A stretch of DNA of 64,000 nucleotides from Nitrosovibrio sp. Nv4 (GCA_945860135.1 CAMAPK010000004.1:55611-119610), one strand, 5' to 3'. Positions 51,377 through 62,058 are shown, counted from the stretch's first letter. Program-made: numbers and translations. Notes: generated by a model not told the origin, from the sequence alone.

Positions 51377-52849
51377 ATGGGGATACTCAGCTTATTGCTT
51401 TGGACCCCGATTGCCGGCATTCTGGTTTTGTCTTTCACGTCCGGTCAGGACACCCGTTCGATTCGTTTCTTCGCCAACCTGTTTGCCGCCCTCACATTTC
51501 TGCTCAGTTGCTGGCTGGTCATCATTTACGATCAGCAGGATAGCGCCATTCAGTTCGGTGAACAGTTTACGCTCAACCCAAAATTAGGCAGTGCTTTCGC
51601 CCTGGGTGTTGACGGCCTGTCGATCCCCATGCTGGTATTGGCGACGTTGCTCACGTCCATTGCAATGCTCGCTTCTTTTACCATTTCTAACAGTATTAAA
51701 AGTTTTCATATTTGTATCCTGTTGCTGGAGTTCGGCATGTTGGGTGTGTTCCTGGCACAGGATTGGGCGTTGTTCTACATCTTCTGGGAATTGACTTTAA
51801 TCCCGCTGTTTTTTCTGATCGACCGCTGGGGCGGTAAACGGCGGCACACGGCCAGTCTCAACTTCGTGCTGTACACGATGGGCGGTTCGATTTTCATGCT
51901 CATTAGTTTGCTCGCGATTGGTCACTATATGCCTGAACACGGCGGTTCGTTGATGGCCTCGATGAGTGAGGCGGCGCAAAGCATGCCACGGGATGAGCAA
52001 GTCTGGGTGCTACTGGGTCTTTTGATCGGTTTCGGGGTCAAGATGCCGATTTTCCCAATGCATGGCTGGCTGCCTCTGGCCCACGTTGAGGCACCCAGCC
52101 CGGTCAGTATCCTGCTGTCCGGCGTTTTGCTGAAAATGGGTTCTTATGGCCTGATACGGGCCGTGGTGATGCTGCCGGAGGCTGCGCAGATATTGCAGCC
52201 ATGGCTGGTTTTCCTGGCTTTATTCGGGATGATTTACGGCGGTTTATTGGCCTGGCGGCAAAGCGATCTCAAAGCGATGGTGGCTTATTCTTCGGTCAGC
52301 CACATGGGCATAGTCTTGTTGGGCATTGCCGCCTTGAATGAAACGGGACTCACTGGCGCAGTCTTGCAGATGAGCGCTCATGGATTGATTGCGGGTGCGA
52401 TGTTTCTACTGGTGGGGTTGCTGTATGAACGCACTCACACCCGCAACATTCAGGATTACAGCTCTCTGGTCCAGGTGATGCCGCGGTTTGCCTTGTTCAT
52501 GACCTTAACCTTATTCGCGGCGATGGGCTTGCCGGGTTCGGTAGGTTTTATTGCCGAATTGCATGCTGTTATCGGCGGCTATCAGCAATGGGGCAGCTTG
52601 ATGGTATTTTTCAGCCTGAGCATCCTGATCAGTTCTGCCTATGCCATTCGCACCATTGGCTTGTTATTCACCGGTCCGGTAAAACCGCAGATGCGAGAGA
52701 TCGAAGATTTGCGTACCCCCGAGTTATTGGCAGCCGGCCTACTGGTTACAGGTATCGTGTTGTTTGGTCTGCTGCCTGAGCCGCTGATTGACTTGTCGTC
52801 AGCAACCCTGGGCCACATGAGCAGCTTGATCAGTCAACGTATTCAATAG
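51377..52849 (+). CDS. NuoM-like proton-translocating subunit of the Dab-type cluster
   Basis: FYIFWELTLIPLFFLIDRWGG; FGVKMPIFPMHGWLPLAHVEAPSPVSILLSGVLLKMGSYGLIR. Confidence 0.9.
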   Translation: MGILSLLLWTPIAGILVLSFTSGQDTRSIRFFANLFAALTFLLSCWLVIIYDQQDSAIQFGEQFTLNPKLGSAFALGVDGLSIPMLVLATLLTSIAMLASFTISNSIKSFHICILLLEFGMLGVFLAQDWALFYIFWELTLIPLFFLIDRWGGKRRHTASLNFVLYTMGGSIFMLISLLAIGHYMPEHGGSLMASMSEAAQSMPRDEQVWVLLGLLIGFGVKMPIFPMHGWLPLAHVEAPSPVSILLSGVLLKMGSYGLIRAVVMLPEAAQILQPWLVFLALFGMIYGGLLAWRQSDLKAMVAYSSVSHMGIVLLGIAALNETGLTGAVLQMSAHGLIAGAMFLLVGLLYERTHTRNIQDYSSLVQVMPRFALFMTLTLFAAMGLPGSVGFIAELHAVIGGYQQWGSLMVFFSLSILISSAYAIRTIGLLFTGPVKPQMREIEDLRTPELLAAGLLVTGIVLFGLLPEPLIDLSSATLGHMSSLISQRIQ

Positions 52850-52858
52850 GACATTGCC

Positions 52859-55800
52859 ATGCACACGCACACGCACACAGCCTCTGAATCCCTTGGCAGT
52901 CGCGAACAGGTTATCGCGGCGCTGGATCATTTGGATCATGTCCTTCCTGGGCAAGGACCGATCCATGATTTTGTCCACCACAATACCATTCATGGTTTTC
53001 AGCATCTGCCATTTGAAGAGGCGCTGGCAGCATACGAAGCATTAACCGGTACCTTCGGCTATCTTCCTGAAGCACAAAACCGGGAGTTTTATCAGCAGGG
53101 ACGGATTAATGACCGGGATCTGTTTGCGGCACTTGCGCATAACCCGCAGTTGCAGGCTGAGCAAATCGTTGGTACAGCGGGTGACTTAACGATCACGCGC
53201 AAAGATGTTTATCGCATCGCCATGTTATTTGACCTGCAAGCCCTTACTGTCAGTCAATTGAACTGGCAAATAGAAGAGTTGGATGCGTTGGGCACAGTGC
53301 AAGCTGATGTGCCTGAGCAAGTCCGCAGGCGCTTGCTGGCAAACAGCACCGACCAGAGTGCTGGCGTCAGGCAGTTGTGGGAAAGTATTTCGGATAAGCT
53401 GGGACTGGAACAGGTTAACCTGCACCCGGAGAACATGCTTGATTTGTCGCTGGAGCAGGCTGAGGTCTGGCTGGAGAAAATTCATTCCAGTGATCCGGAT
53501 AGCGGCGGTCTTACGCTGCATCAGCGTATGCGGCAACAAGCCAGCGCTTCACTGGATGAGTTGCTGGCCCAACTCGGCGACAGCATTACCCTGCGCGGTT
53601 TTGTCCTGGCATTAAGCGGGATCGACATTCTCTACTCCGTTCGTCCGCAAATGATACGCATCTGTGCGTCTGCCCTGGACGAAGGCGTGGCCGCCTGGCA
53701 ACTGCCGGAACGTAGCCGCTTGGGCCTGTACGCCGCCTGGCGGGCAACGGCTCAATACGACATGAATCCGTTCTTGCACGATTTGCCTGGCTGGCAGCAG
53801 ATCGTGGCGGAATCACCCGAGGATGCAGTTGATACCATTATCCAGCAATTGACCCAACTGGAGATACCGCATGATAAATGGGAGGGGTATCTGCAGCGGC
53901 TGGCGCTTGAATTACCGGGCTGGTCGGGGTTGATCAACTGGCGGCAACATCATCCGCAATACCATGCCGAGAACGATGCAGCGCCGAAGCTGGCGGATTA
54001 TCTGGCTATCCGGCTGATTCTGGACAGACTCTGGCTTAATCAGGCCTGTCATGAAACCTGGAAAATTGAAGCCAAACTGAGTTCATTGCAATTCTATTTC
54101 CGTAAGAATCTATCGGAATTCATGGTGCGCAGCCAACTATATCAGGGCGGCCTGCCGGAATACCTGACGCAGCCGGCGGAATCATTGATAAGCCGCACCG
54201 GTTCCGAACGGCATAAACAATCCGACTGGCAGCAGCTCGCCGATCTGGTCTGGACATGGCAATTCAGCCCGATGGCGGAAACCAATGCTGGAAGCTGTGG
54301 CTTCAATGGTGGCTGGCGTCTGTTTCGTCTATGCCAGCATCTGGGACTCAATGCCGCATATGTTCAACAGTTGCAGCAAAAAGACCTGCAGCAGATGTTG
54401 GCGTTACTGGATGAATTCAACCTGACTGAGCGCAGCAAGGTTTGGCTTGATGCTTACGAGTATCATTATCGGGAAGAATTATTTCAGGCATTGCGCGCCA
54501 ACCATAACCGTGGCCGCTGGGCGCGGCGCGATAAACGTCCTCAGGCACAAGTGGTATTTTGTATTGATGAGCGTGAAGAAAGTATTCGGCGTCATCTTGA
54601 GGAAATCAATCCCGCCATTGAAACGCTTGGTGCCGCTGGGTTCTTCGGGATCCCGATGAATTATAAAGGACTGGACGACCATCACCGGACAGCACTGTGT
54701 CCAGTGGTCGTGACGCCAGTTCACGAAGTCGACGAGATCCCGAGGAAAGGCGCTGACGAGGTGCTACATGCACATAACAGCGGACGCAACCTCTACAAAC
54801 GACTCGCTTATTTGCTGAACCAGAGCCTTCGCCGCAATGTGTTGTTATCGTATGCAGCCATCGACGCACTGGCTCCATTTACTTTAACCACATTATTAAG
54901 TAAAACATTTCTGCCTACCTATTTTAATGCAGCCAATAGCAACCTGCGGCAAAGTATCTTACGCGAAGTGCCGACTGAGTTGCTATTCACTGCCGCAGAT
55001 ACGGCTGGCCCGGCAACCCTTGAGAATCCGCGATTGGGTTTTACAACGACTGAACAGGCTGACCGGCTTGCCGGATTCTTGCGCAATGCTGGCCTGACTT
55101 ATGGCTTTGCGCCGATCGTTTGTTTTATGGCGCATGGTTCAACCAGTCAAAATAATCCCCACGAAGCTGCCCACGATTGTGGTGCTTGTAGCGGGCGGCG
55201 TGGCGGTCCGAATGCACGTGTATTTGCGGCAATGGCCAACCGCCCCGAAGTGCGTGCCTTGTTGGCGCAGCGGGGGATCGTGATTCCTGAAGATAGCTGG
55301 TTCGTCGGTGCCGAACATGATACTTCCAGTGATGTCGTTACCTGGTATGACGTAGAAGACGTTCCGCAAAAATTACGAGCTGCTTTCGATGACTGTCAAA
55401 CCTGCGTTTTGCAGGCCCGGGCGGCCTCCGCTCAAGAGCGTTGCCGGCGCTTTTTCTCAGCCCGCAATCCGGCATCGCCTGAAGCAGCCATGCGCCATGT
55501 AACAAATCGTTCCAATGATCTGAGTCAGGTTCGTCCCGAATATGGACACGCTACCAATGCCTCAGCGGTCATCGGTCGACGCTCCGTCACGCAGGGGATA
55601 TTTCTGGATCGGCGCGCTTTTCTTATTTCCTACGATGCAACTCAGGATCCCGATGGCAAGCTGCTCGAAAACGTTCTGCTGACGGTAGGTCCCGTTGGCG
55701 CCGGGATTAATCTGGAATACTACTTTTCCACGATCAATAATGAGCGTTTTGGCTGTGGTACCAAAATCCCACACAACATCATCGGTCTATTCGGCGTGAT

Positions 55801-56149
55801 GGAGGGAGCTAGCAGTGATTTACGTACCGGCTTGCCAAAGCAAATGGTGGAAATCCATGAAGCGGTACGTTTGCAGATTGTGGTTGAAGCAAGAACCTCA
55901 GTACTTGGAGAAATTTATGGCCGTCAGGAAAGTTTGCGTGAGCTGATAGGTGGTGGCTGGGTGCTGTTGAGCGCGATAGACCCTGACAGCGGTGAAATTT
56001 CCGTGTTTGAGCGCGGCGTGGGTTTTGTTCCCTGGCAAGCTGAAGTTGAAGAATTGTCAGTGGTTGAGAAATCAGTGGATTGTTACCAGGGACTATCGGT
56101 GCCGGTATCGCCAGTGTTGGTTAAACAGCCTGAAGAACTGGGAGTTTAA
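52859..56149 (+). CDS. dabA: DabA (DUF2309) inorganic carbon transporter subunit
   Basis: GPIHDFVHHNTIHGFQHLPFEEAL; VVFCIDEREESIRRHLE (CxDxR); MAHGSTSQNNPHEAAHDCGACSGRRGGPNARVFA. Confidence 0.96.
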   Translation: MHTHTHTASESLGSREQVIAALDHLDHVLPGQGPIHDFVHHNTIHGFQHLPFEEALAAYEALTGTFGYLPEAQNREFYQQGRINDRDLFAALAHNPQLQAEQIVGTAGDLTITRKDVYRIAMLFDLQALTVSQLNWQIEELDALGTVQADVPEQVRRRLLANSTDQSAGVRQLWESISDKLGLEQVNLHPENMLDLSLEQAEVWLEKIHSSDPDSGGLTLHQRMRQQASASLDELLAQLGDSITLRGFVLALSGIDILYSVRPQMIRICASALDEGVAAWQLPERSRLGLYAAWRATAQYDMNPFLHDLPGWQQIVAESPEDAVDTIIQQLTQLEIPHDKWEGYLQRLALELPGWSGLINWRQHHPQYHAENDAAPKLADYLAIRLILDRLWLNQACHETWKIEAKLSSLQFYFRKNLSEFMVRSQLYQGGLPEYLTQPAESLISRTGSERHKQSDWQQLADLVWTWQFSPMAETNAGSCGFNGGWRLFRLCQHLGLNAAYVQQLQQKDLQQMLALLDEFNLTERSKVWLDAYEYHYREELFQALRANHNRGRWARRDKRPQAQVVFCIDEREESIRRHLEEINPAIETLGAAGFFGIPMNYKGLDDHHRTALCPVVVTPVHEVDEIPRKGADEVLHAHNSGRNLYKRLAYLLNQSLRRNVLLSYAAIDALAPFTLTTLLSKTFLPTYFNAANSNLRQSILREVPTELLFTAADTAGPATLENPRLGFTTTEQADRLAGFLRNAGLTYGFAPIVCFMAHGSTSQNNPHEAAHDCGACSGRRGGPNARVFAAMANRPEVRALLAQRGIVIPEDSWFVGAEHDTSSDVVTWYDVEDVPQKLRAAFDDCQTCVLQARAASAQERCRRFFSARNPASPEAAMRHVTNRSNDLSQVRPEYGHATNASAVIGRRSVTQGIFLDRRAFLISYDATQDPDGKLLENVLLTVGPVGAGINLEYYFSTINNERFGCGTKIPHNIIGLFGVMEGASSDLRTGLPKQMVEIHEAVRLQIVVEARTSVLGEIYGRQESLRELIGGGWVLLSAIDPDSGEISVFERGVGFVPWQAEVEELSVVEKSVDCYQGLSVPVSPVLVKQPEELGV

Positions 56150-56153
56150 AGCA

Positions 56154-57722
56154 ATGGATGCATTGGTTGTTCTGATCCTGTTGTTACCATTGACAGCTGC
56201 CGCGGTGATCGGCATCGGTCATGTCTTTGGCATGTTGTGTGGTGTGGCCGACGAAGCGGTCACGGCGCGTATTGCTAGCTGGGCGATTACCTTGTCGTGC
56301 CTATTGGCTCTGACTCTGCTGGGCGCCGATTTGTTCGGTAAAAACACCGGCTCGTTCAGTGCGGGGCAATGGCTGGGCAGTGATAGTCTGAGCATAAAGG
56401 TGAATTTCATCACTACGGGTTTTAATGTCGGCTTGGCAGCGCTGTTTTCGATATTGCTAGTCATTGTCACTCGTTTCTCAATCAATTATCTGCATAAAGA
56501 ACCCGGTTTCTACCGGTTCTTCTTCGCCCTGAGTTTGTTTTCTTCGGCAATGTTGTTGCTGGTGTTATCGGGTAACGCTGTTGGTACTTTTGTCGGCTGG
56601 GAAATTGCTGGGCTATGTTCCTACCTGTTGATAGCCTTTGCCTATGACCGTCCAGTCGCTGTTATCAATGCAACTCGTGTATTTGTCACCAATCGCATCG
56701 GCGATGCTGGTTTCATTCTGGGAATAGGCATCAGCTATTTTTATGCCAGAAACATCGACTGGAATGGTCTGAATGCGGTAGCGGCGCAATTGACCACCCC
56801 TACCGCCACTGTAATCGCTATGTGTTTCGCCGTAGCGGCTTTTGCAAAATCGGCACAGTTGCCGTTTACCCCCTGGCTGGCGCGAGCAATGGAAGGGCCG
56901 ACACCATCGAGTGCGGTGTTTTACGGTGCGATCATGACGCATGCCGGGGTCTATCTGGTAATTCTGCTGCAGCCAATTTTTGAACAGGCCCCATTTGCAA
57001 TGGGGTTGCTGGCCGTTGTGGGATTAAGCACTGCCGTCTATAGCTTTGTGGTCGGACTCACTCAAACCGATGTCAAAAGTTCGCTGTGTTTTGCCATATC
57101 CGCTCAACTGGGTTTGATGTTTCTGGAATGCGGTCTGGGTTTGTGGCAGCTGGCCAGTTGGCATCTTTGCGCTCATGCTGTTGTGCGCTGTTATCAAGTA
57201 TTGACTGCCCCGTCGTTCCTGCATTATGTACACGGCAACCCGATGAAGCCAGTGCCCCGCGATATTGCCGGGCTGCGCTGGCTATATACCGCATCGATAC
57301 AGCGTTTCTGGCTGGATCCGGTTACCGATCGGGCTTTGGTAAGGCCGGTTCACGGGCTGGGACATGATCTGGGCTATTTTGATGACCATATCGTTGATCG
57401 CATCATGGGCACACCTGCGCGCGCAGGCCGCGCCATATCATCGCTGGCGCAACTGGAAGGGAAAATACTGAGTTCCCGGCCGGATCATGATGCCGACGAA
57501 TTCAGTCGTGGCAGTGGATTCGCGGGCAAATTTTTCCAATGGACAGCAGATATTTTTAATTGGTTTGAAGATCGCCTGGTATTGCGGGGCATAGGCATAG
57601 ACGCTATCGACATGGGACGTCAGCTTGGATATGCCGCCAATAAATTTGAAAAATTGATACTGAAACCCCGCTACTTGGTGGTATTTGTATTCACAGTGTT
57701 GCTGCTTGCAGCCGCAATCTGA
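56154..57722 (+). CDS. dabB: DabB-like NuoL-type subunit
   Basis: GTFVGWEIAGLCSYLLIAFAYDRP; FAKSAQLPFTPWLARAMEGPTPSSAVFYGAIMTHAGVYL; immediately after dabA. Confidence 0.88.
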   Translation: MDALVVLILLLPLTAAAVIGIGHVFGMLCGVADEAVTARIASWAITLSCLLALTLLGADLFGKNTGSFSAGQWLGSDSLSIKVNFITTGFNVGLAALFSILLVIVTRFSINYLHKEPGFYRFFFALSLFSSAMLLLVLSGNAVGTFVGWEIAGLCSYLLIAFAYDRPVAVINATRVFVTNRIGDAGFILGIGISYFYARNIDWNGLNAVAAQLTTPTATVIAMCFAVAAFAKSAQLPFTPWLARAMEGPTPSSAVFYGAIMTHAGVYLVILLQPIFEQAPFAMGLLAVVGLSTAVYSFVVGLTQTDVKSSLCFAISAQLGLMFLECGLGLWQLASWHLCAHAVVRCYQVLTAPSFLHYVHGNPMKPVPRDIAGLRWLYTASIQRFWLDPVTDRALVRPVHGLGHDLGYFDDHIVDRIMGTPARAGRAISSLAQLEGKILSSRPDHDADEFSRGSGFAGKFFQWTADIFNWFEDRLVLRGIGIDAIDMGRQLGYAANKFEKLILKPRYLVVFVFTVLLLAAAI

Positions 57723-57729
57723 GGGACTG

Positions 57730-59328
57730 ATGGTAATTACTCCTGTTATCCCCTGGTCAGAATCGGCAGCGTTTCCGTTGCTGACTATGTTGACGCTTAT
57801 CCCGCTGGCAACGATGGCTGCTATTCTATTGTCACGTTCATCGTCGGTGGCATTGCGTATCGGTTTTGCCGGAACACTTTCGACGGTATTGCTCAGCTTC
57901 TACCTACTGAGCGTTTTCGATGCTGATCGCCCCGGCATTCAACTGGCCGAAGAGATACACAATCTGGGTTTTACCTACAGTGTGGGTGTTGACGGTGCCA
58001 ATATCCTGTTTATTCCACTGACAGCCATTTTTACATTGCTGGTTTTGGTTTATACCTCGATTACCCGGCACGCTACTGATCGGCTGAAAATCGCCTGTTT
58101 TCTGGGCTATGAAGGCATTCTGATCGGCGCGTTCTCGGCGATGAATCTGATGCAGTTCTGGTTATGGTGTGTGCTGGAACTGATCCCGGTGGTGCTGTTG
58201 ACGATTCGTGCCGGTACCGGGGAAAACCGGCGCTGGGTGGTCGCATTTTTGCTGCAGCACTGGCTGAGCGGGTTATTGATGACCCTGGCAGGTTTCATGT
58301 TGCTCGCTTTTGGCTTAATGGGTGCAGCACCTGACGCCGAACTGACTTTTGACTGGCTGAAATTGAAAGAAGTCAGTAATGCGCAGTTACAGTATGGGTC
58401 ACTGATCTTCTTTCTCCTGTTTTTTGGTTTTGCCATCCGCATGCCGATATTCCCGTTTCACGGCTGGCTGCCGGTACTGGCAGAACAAGGCACTGTCGCC
58501 AGTGTAGCCATTTTCCTGGTGGGTCTGAAACTGGGTGTTTATGGAGCCATCCGTTTTATCCTGCCGCTGATTCCGGAGATGGCCGAACAATGGTCCGGAT
58601 TTGTATTGACACTGGGTTTAATCAGTATTGTTTACGGGGCGCTGCTGGCGTTGATGCAAATCAATATCCGCCGTTTGCTGGCCTTTGCCGTCGTCAGTCA
58701 TACAGGAATGCTGGTCATCGGCATTTTTGATTTCAACAAATACGGCATGGAAGGCACCATTCTGTTATCCGTTGCTTATGGACTCGCGACAGCGGGCATG
58801 TTTTTCAGTGTCGGCCTGATTTATGAGTGGACTCGTACTGCTTTTATCCCGCGCCTGGGCGGACTGTTTGATGCCAATATCACCATTGCATTCCTGTTTG
58901 TGATCTCTGCACTGACCACCATGGTCATGCCCGGCACCCCAGGGTTTGACGGCGCGCATCTGCTGATCGAGGGTACTGCCTCAAGATACGGTTGGCTGGT
59001 TGTTACTGCGATATTGCTAGGTAACCTCCTGGCTGCGGGTCTTCTGCTGCGTGCTTTTCAACAGATGTTTATTGCCGCGCCTAAACGGTTTCTGCAACCC
59101 CACAGCAGCGCTCAGCAACCCGCTAGAAAGGAACAGGTTATCGCTGTGGTGATCTGCTCATTATTAATCGGTACGGGTTTTTACACGACACCCTGGGTGC
59201 ACGTGATAGACCAGAACGTAGTGGCCTCCATGAACGAGCTGGATGCCGTGTTGGATTCTTCACATCATGGTACACAACAGTCTGGCACTGCGACTGTGCC
59301 TGTCGGGGTTAAAGGCGGGCATAAATGA
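57730..59328 (+). CDS. Divergent NuoM-like subunit (Lys to Arg in the central helix)
   Basis: FGFAIRMPIFPFHGWLPVLAEQGTVASVAIFLVGLKLGVYGAIR. Confidence 0.88.
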   Translation: MVITPVIPWSESAAFPLLTMLTLIPLATMAAILLSRSSSVALRIGFAGTLSTVLLSFYLLSVFDADRPGIQLAEEIHNLGFTYSVGVDGANILFIPLTAIFTLLVLVYTSITRHATDRLKIACFLGYEGILIGAFSAMNLMQFWLWCVLELIPVVLLTIRAGTGENRRWVVAFLLQHWLSGLLMTLAGFMLLAFGLMGAAPDAELTFDWLKLKEVSNAQLQYGSLIFFLLFFGFAIRMPIFPFHGWLPVLAEQGTVASVAIFLVGLKLGVYGAIRFILPLIPEMAEQWSGFVLTLGLISIVYGALLALMQINIRRLLAFAVVSHTGMLVIGIFDFNKYGMEGTILLSVAYGLATAGMFFSVGLIYEWTRTAFIPRLGGLFDANITIAFLFVISALTTMVMPGTPGFDGAHLLIEGTASRYGWLVVTAILLGNLLAAGLLLRAFQQMFIAAPKRFLQPHSSAQQPARKEQVIAVVICSLLIGTGFYTTPWVHVIDQNVVASMNELDAVLDSSHHGTQQSGTATVPVGVKGGHK

Positions 59329-60830
59329 GTGAAGCCGGTTTTCCGCTGCTGAGTCTTGCCATTCTGTTGCCATTACTGGGTGCTATTGCCACTGGGTTCA
59401 CCCCTACCGTAAAACTGGCCAAATCGATCGCGCTGGTAATTGCCGGTTGCGAACTGCTGCTGACGCTGTTGATAGTGCAGTCGTTCAATGCCGGTAGCGG
59501 CGATTTTCAGTTGGTCGAAAAATATCCCTGGATACCATTCCTGAATATCAACTATCTGGTCGGTGTTGATGGGATTTCGGTGTTATTTCTGCCAATGTCA
59601 GCACTGCTGACGCTGACTGCGATTATTGCTTCGTGGAATTCGGTGCAACACAGCCCCCGTTTTCATTTTGCCTTATTGCTGGCACTGGAAGGGATCACCA
59701 TCGGGGTGTTTACTTCACTGGATACAGTGTTGTTCTTTTTGTTCTGGGAACTGACGCTGCCACCTTTTTTCTTTTTAATCGGTTTGTGGGGCATCGGTTC
59801 GCAGCGCCGCGGCGCCGCAATGAAATACACGCTGTTTATGCTGTTTGGCGGAGTGCCGCTACTATTTGCAATCGTCATATTGGCCACCAACCACGCCGTG
59901 GCAGTGGGCGGCGCTATTCCCCAGGCGCTATCCTTCAGCTTGCCGGTCCTGCTGGAAACGCCTTTGGCGGCTGATTTACAGATACTGGTTTTCTTCCTGT
60001 TGCTGCTGGGCTTCGCTGTCAAAGCACCTCTGGCTCCCTTTCATACCTGGCTGCCCACCGCTGCAATGGAAGGCCCGGCACACGTAACGGCGATACTGAC
60101 CGGCCTGAAACTGGGAGCTTACGGTATTTTGCGTTTTACCATGCCGTTAGCTCCTGCGGCGGCTGTTGAATACAGTTGGTTGCTGGGTATTCTCGGTGCT
60201 GTTACGCTTATTTATGGCGCATTGATTGCTTTACAGCAGACTAACTTGCGCCGCCTGCTGGCTTATGCCAGTCTCAGTCACGTCGGCCTGGTGGTGGTCG
60301 GTATCGCGTCTTTGAACATGCAAGGTCTGCAGGGTGCAGTTTTCCAATTGCTCAACTTCACTTTGGTGGCCAGTTCACTGATGCTGGTTGCCGGCATGAT
60401 TCAACACCGGTTGGGCAGTACCGAGATTATCCATTTGGGTGGCTTGGCCAAAGTGATGCCACGGCTGACCTGTTTCTACTTCCTGTTTACCTTGGCGAGT
60501 ATCGGGGTACCGGGAACCAATGGGTTTCCCGCTGAGCTGATGTTGATTATCGGTGCATTGAAAGCACACGCTAGTTTGGGCATCGCTGCATTGGTTAGTG
60601 CGGTCCTCGGTGCCACATACATGCTGTCCTATATCCGCCGTGCATTTTTCGGTCCAATCACGCAATCCGTTGTCAGTCAGGCGCAAGATTTATCCCCGCG
60701 TGAACTGGCTCTGTTATGCGTTCCCGCCTTGCTGGTTCTGGTGCTCGGGTTTTTCCCGGACAGTGTGCTGCATATCAATCAGATGGCGTCAGAAGTGTGG
60801 TTGTCGCGGCTACTTAATCCAGCTCCTTAG
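59325..60830 (+). CDS. NuoM-like subunit
   Basis: LFFLFWELTLPPFFFLIGLWG; FAVKAPLAPFHTWLPTAAMEGPAHVTAILTGLKLGAYGILR. Confidence 0.9.
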   Translation: MSEAGFPLLSLAILLPLLGAIATGFTPTVKLAKSIALVIAGCELLLTLLIVQSFNAGSGDFQLVEKYPWIPFLNINYLVGVDGISVLFLPMSALLTLTAIIASWNSVQHSPRFHFALLLALEGITIGVFTSLDTVLFFLFWELTLPPFFFLIGLWGIGSQRRGAAMKYTLFMLFGGVPLLFAIVILATNHAVAVGGAIPQALSFSLPVLLETPLAADLQILVFFLLLLGFAVKAPLAPFHTWLPTAAMEGPAHVTAILTGLKLGAYGILRFTMPLAPAAAVEYSWLLGILGAVTLIYGALIALQQTNLRRLLAYASLSHVGLVVVGIASLNMQGLQGAVFQLLNFTLVASSLMLVAGMIQHRLGSTEIIHLGGLAKVMPRLTCFYFLFTLASIGVPGTNGFPAELMLIIGALKAHASLGIAALVSAVLGATYMLSYIRRAFFGPITQSVVSQAQDLSPRELALLCVPALLVLVLGFFPDSVLHINQMASEVWLSRLLNPAP

Positions 60831-60922
60831 GGCGCAACCGCTGGAAATTTTTGTGCCCCGTAGCTCTTTTCTTTTGGACTCTCCATTCGTTATAATATTG
60901 CACCTAACATGGAGATGACCGT

Positions 60923-61993
60923 ATGAATACCGGAACTGATTACCTGCTCGATTTGAATGCGCGCCATTCTAGGACTTTTATTGATTTGGCCATGGAACGC
61001 CGCAGATACCGGGGCGAGCACCCCACCGAAATCGCGGCTCTTAAATGTATGGATGGCAGGCTTAATCTGCCGGTCATGACGCGAACCGCAGTTGGAATCA
61101 TTCAACCTTTTCGCAACCTGGGTGGCAAGTTTGATCTGGGCTGGCCCTTCTTTCAGGCAACTTTAGATCACTGGGCGCAGTACTCCATCGGCCGTGGCAG
61201 GCACTGCCTGATCTTCGTGACCTATCATTTTGCGCGCGGAGATATTCACCGTGGCTGCAGGGGATTCAATTACGATACCAATGCTGCCAGAGACACGGCC
61301 ATAAAACTCAAGAACCAGTTTGAGCGTATTTATGGCAAGGGTGCCGTGGTACCGATAGTGTGCGGGATCGAGACTGACCTTGAGGCCTTGATCCTGCACG
61401 GCGAAGACGGTCGCGTTATCGATCTGGCCGAAGTAAAGGAAGACTTATCCGGGCTCGAATTGGAAGGTATGTTGCATTCGCTGTACCCCTCAATGCCGGA
61501 ACGGATTTTCAAGGATATGATCCCACTGGTTGAAGGAAATATCCGGCACGTCCGAATGATCCGCGCTTCCAACAGGCCGATCGAAGATGCCGAACACAAG
61601 GAATGGGTTTTGGGAGTGGGGCGCGGCTTTGACTGGCTGCATGCCATTAATACGGCTTTCATCGTCGGGCCTTTCGATCCGAATCTTTCTGATGCGATTG
61701 GAACTGCGGCTGTATTGCTGAAAGGCAATATCGACGATGGCCGGGTCACCCCAAGCGGTATTGTACTCATGACTTCGGCCGCTTACAGAGAAATTGGCCC
61801 CGAATGTGAGTTGGCGAAGGAGAAAGCAAGATTCCTGAGCAAATTTGCGCTCGACGTCATCAAGGCCAAGGTTCCGGATCTGGTGCCTCACCTAAATATA
61901 CTTACCGGATACACTGATTTGAACACCAGAAAGTTTGAAGTGCTGGAGCGTTTGGACAAGGTTTCCAATCCGGTCGCTTACAAAGCGGCTTAG
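60923..61993 (+). CDS. Putative carbonic anhydrase, beta-class/CsoSCA-like
   Basis: KCMDGRLNLP (CxDxR), PFRNLGGKFDLGWP, TYHFARGDIHRGCRGF (His...HxxC); encoded directly after the Dab genes. Confidence 0.68.
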   Translation: MNTGTDYLLDLNARHSRTFIDLAMERRRYRGEHPTEIAALKCMDGRLNLPVMTRTAVGIIQPFRNLGGKFDLGWPFFQATLDHWAQYSIGRGRHCLIFVTYHFARGDIHRGCRGFNYDTNAARDTAIKLKNQFERIYGKGAVVPIVCGIETDLEALILHGEDGRVIDLAEVKEDLSGLELEGMLHSLYPSMPERIFKDMIPLVEGNIRHVRMIRASNRPIEDAEHKEWVLGVGRGFDWLHAINTAFIVGPFDPNLSDAIGTAAVLLKGNIDDGRVTPSGIVLMTSAAYREIGPECELAKEKARFLSKFALDVIKAKVPDLVPHLNILTGYTDLNTRKFEVLERLDKVSNPVAYKAA

Positions 61994-62008
61994 CAGGGTA
62001 GAAGCTAC

Positions 62009-62058
62009 AAGCGGAGCTGCCAGTTCGAGATAGAGCTGGCAGCTCCGCTTTTTTTTTG
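62009..62058 (+). terminator. Rho-independent terminator after the CA-like gene
   Basis: AAGCGGAGCTGCCAG-ttcgagatagag-CTGGCAGCTCCGCTT followed by a T run. Confidence 0.92.
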
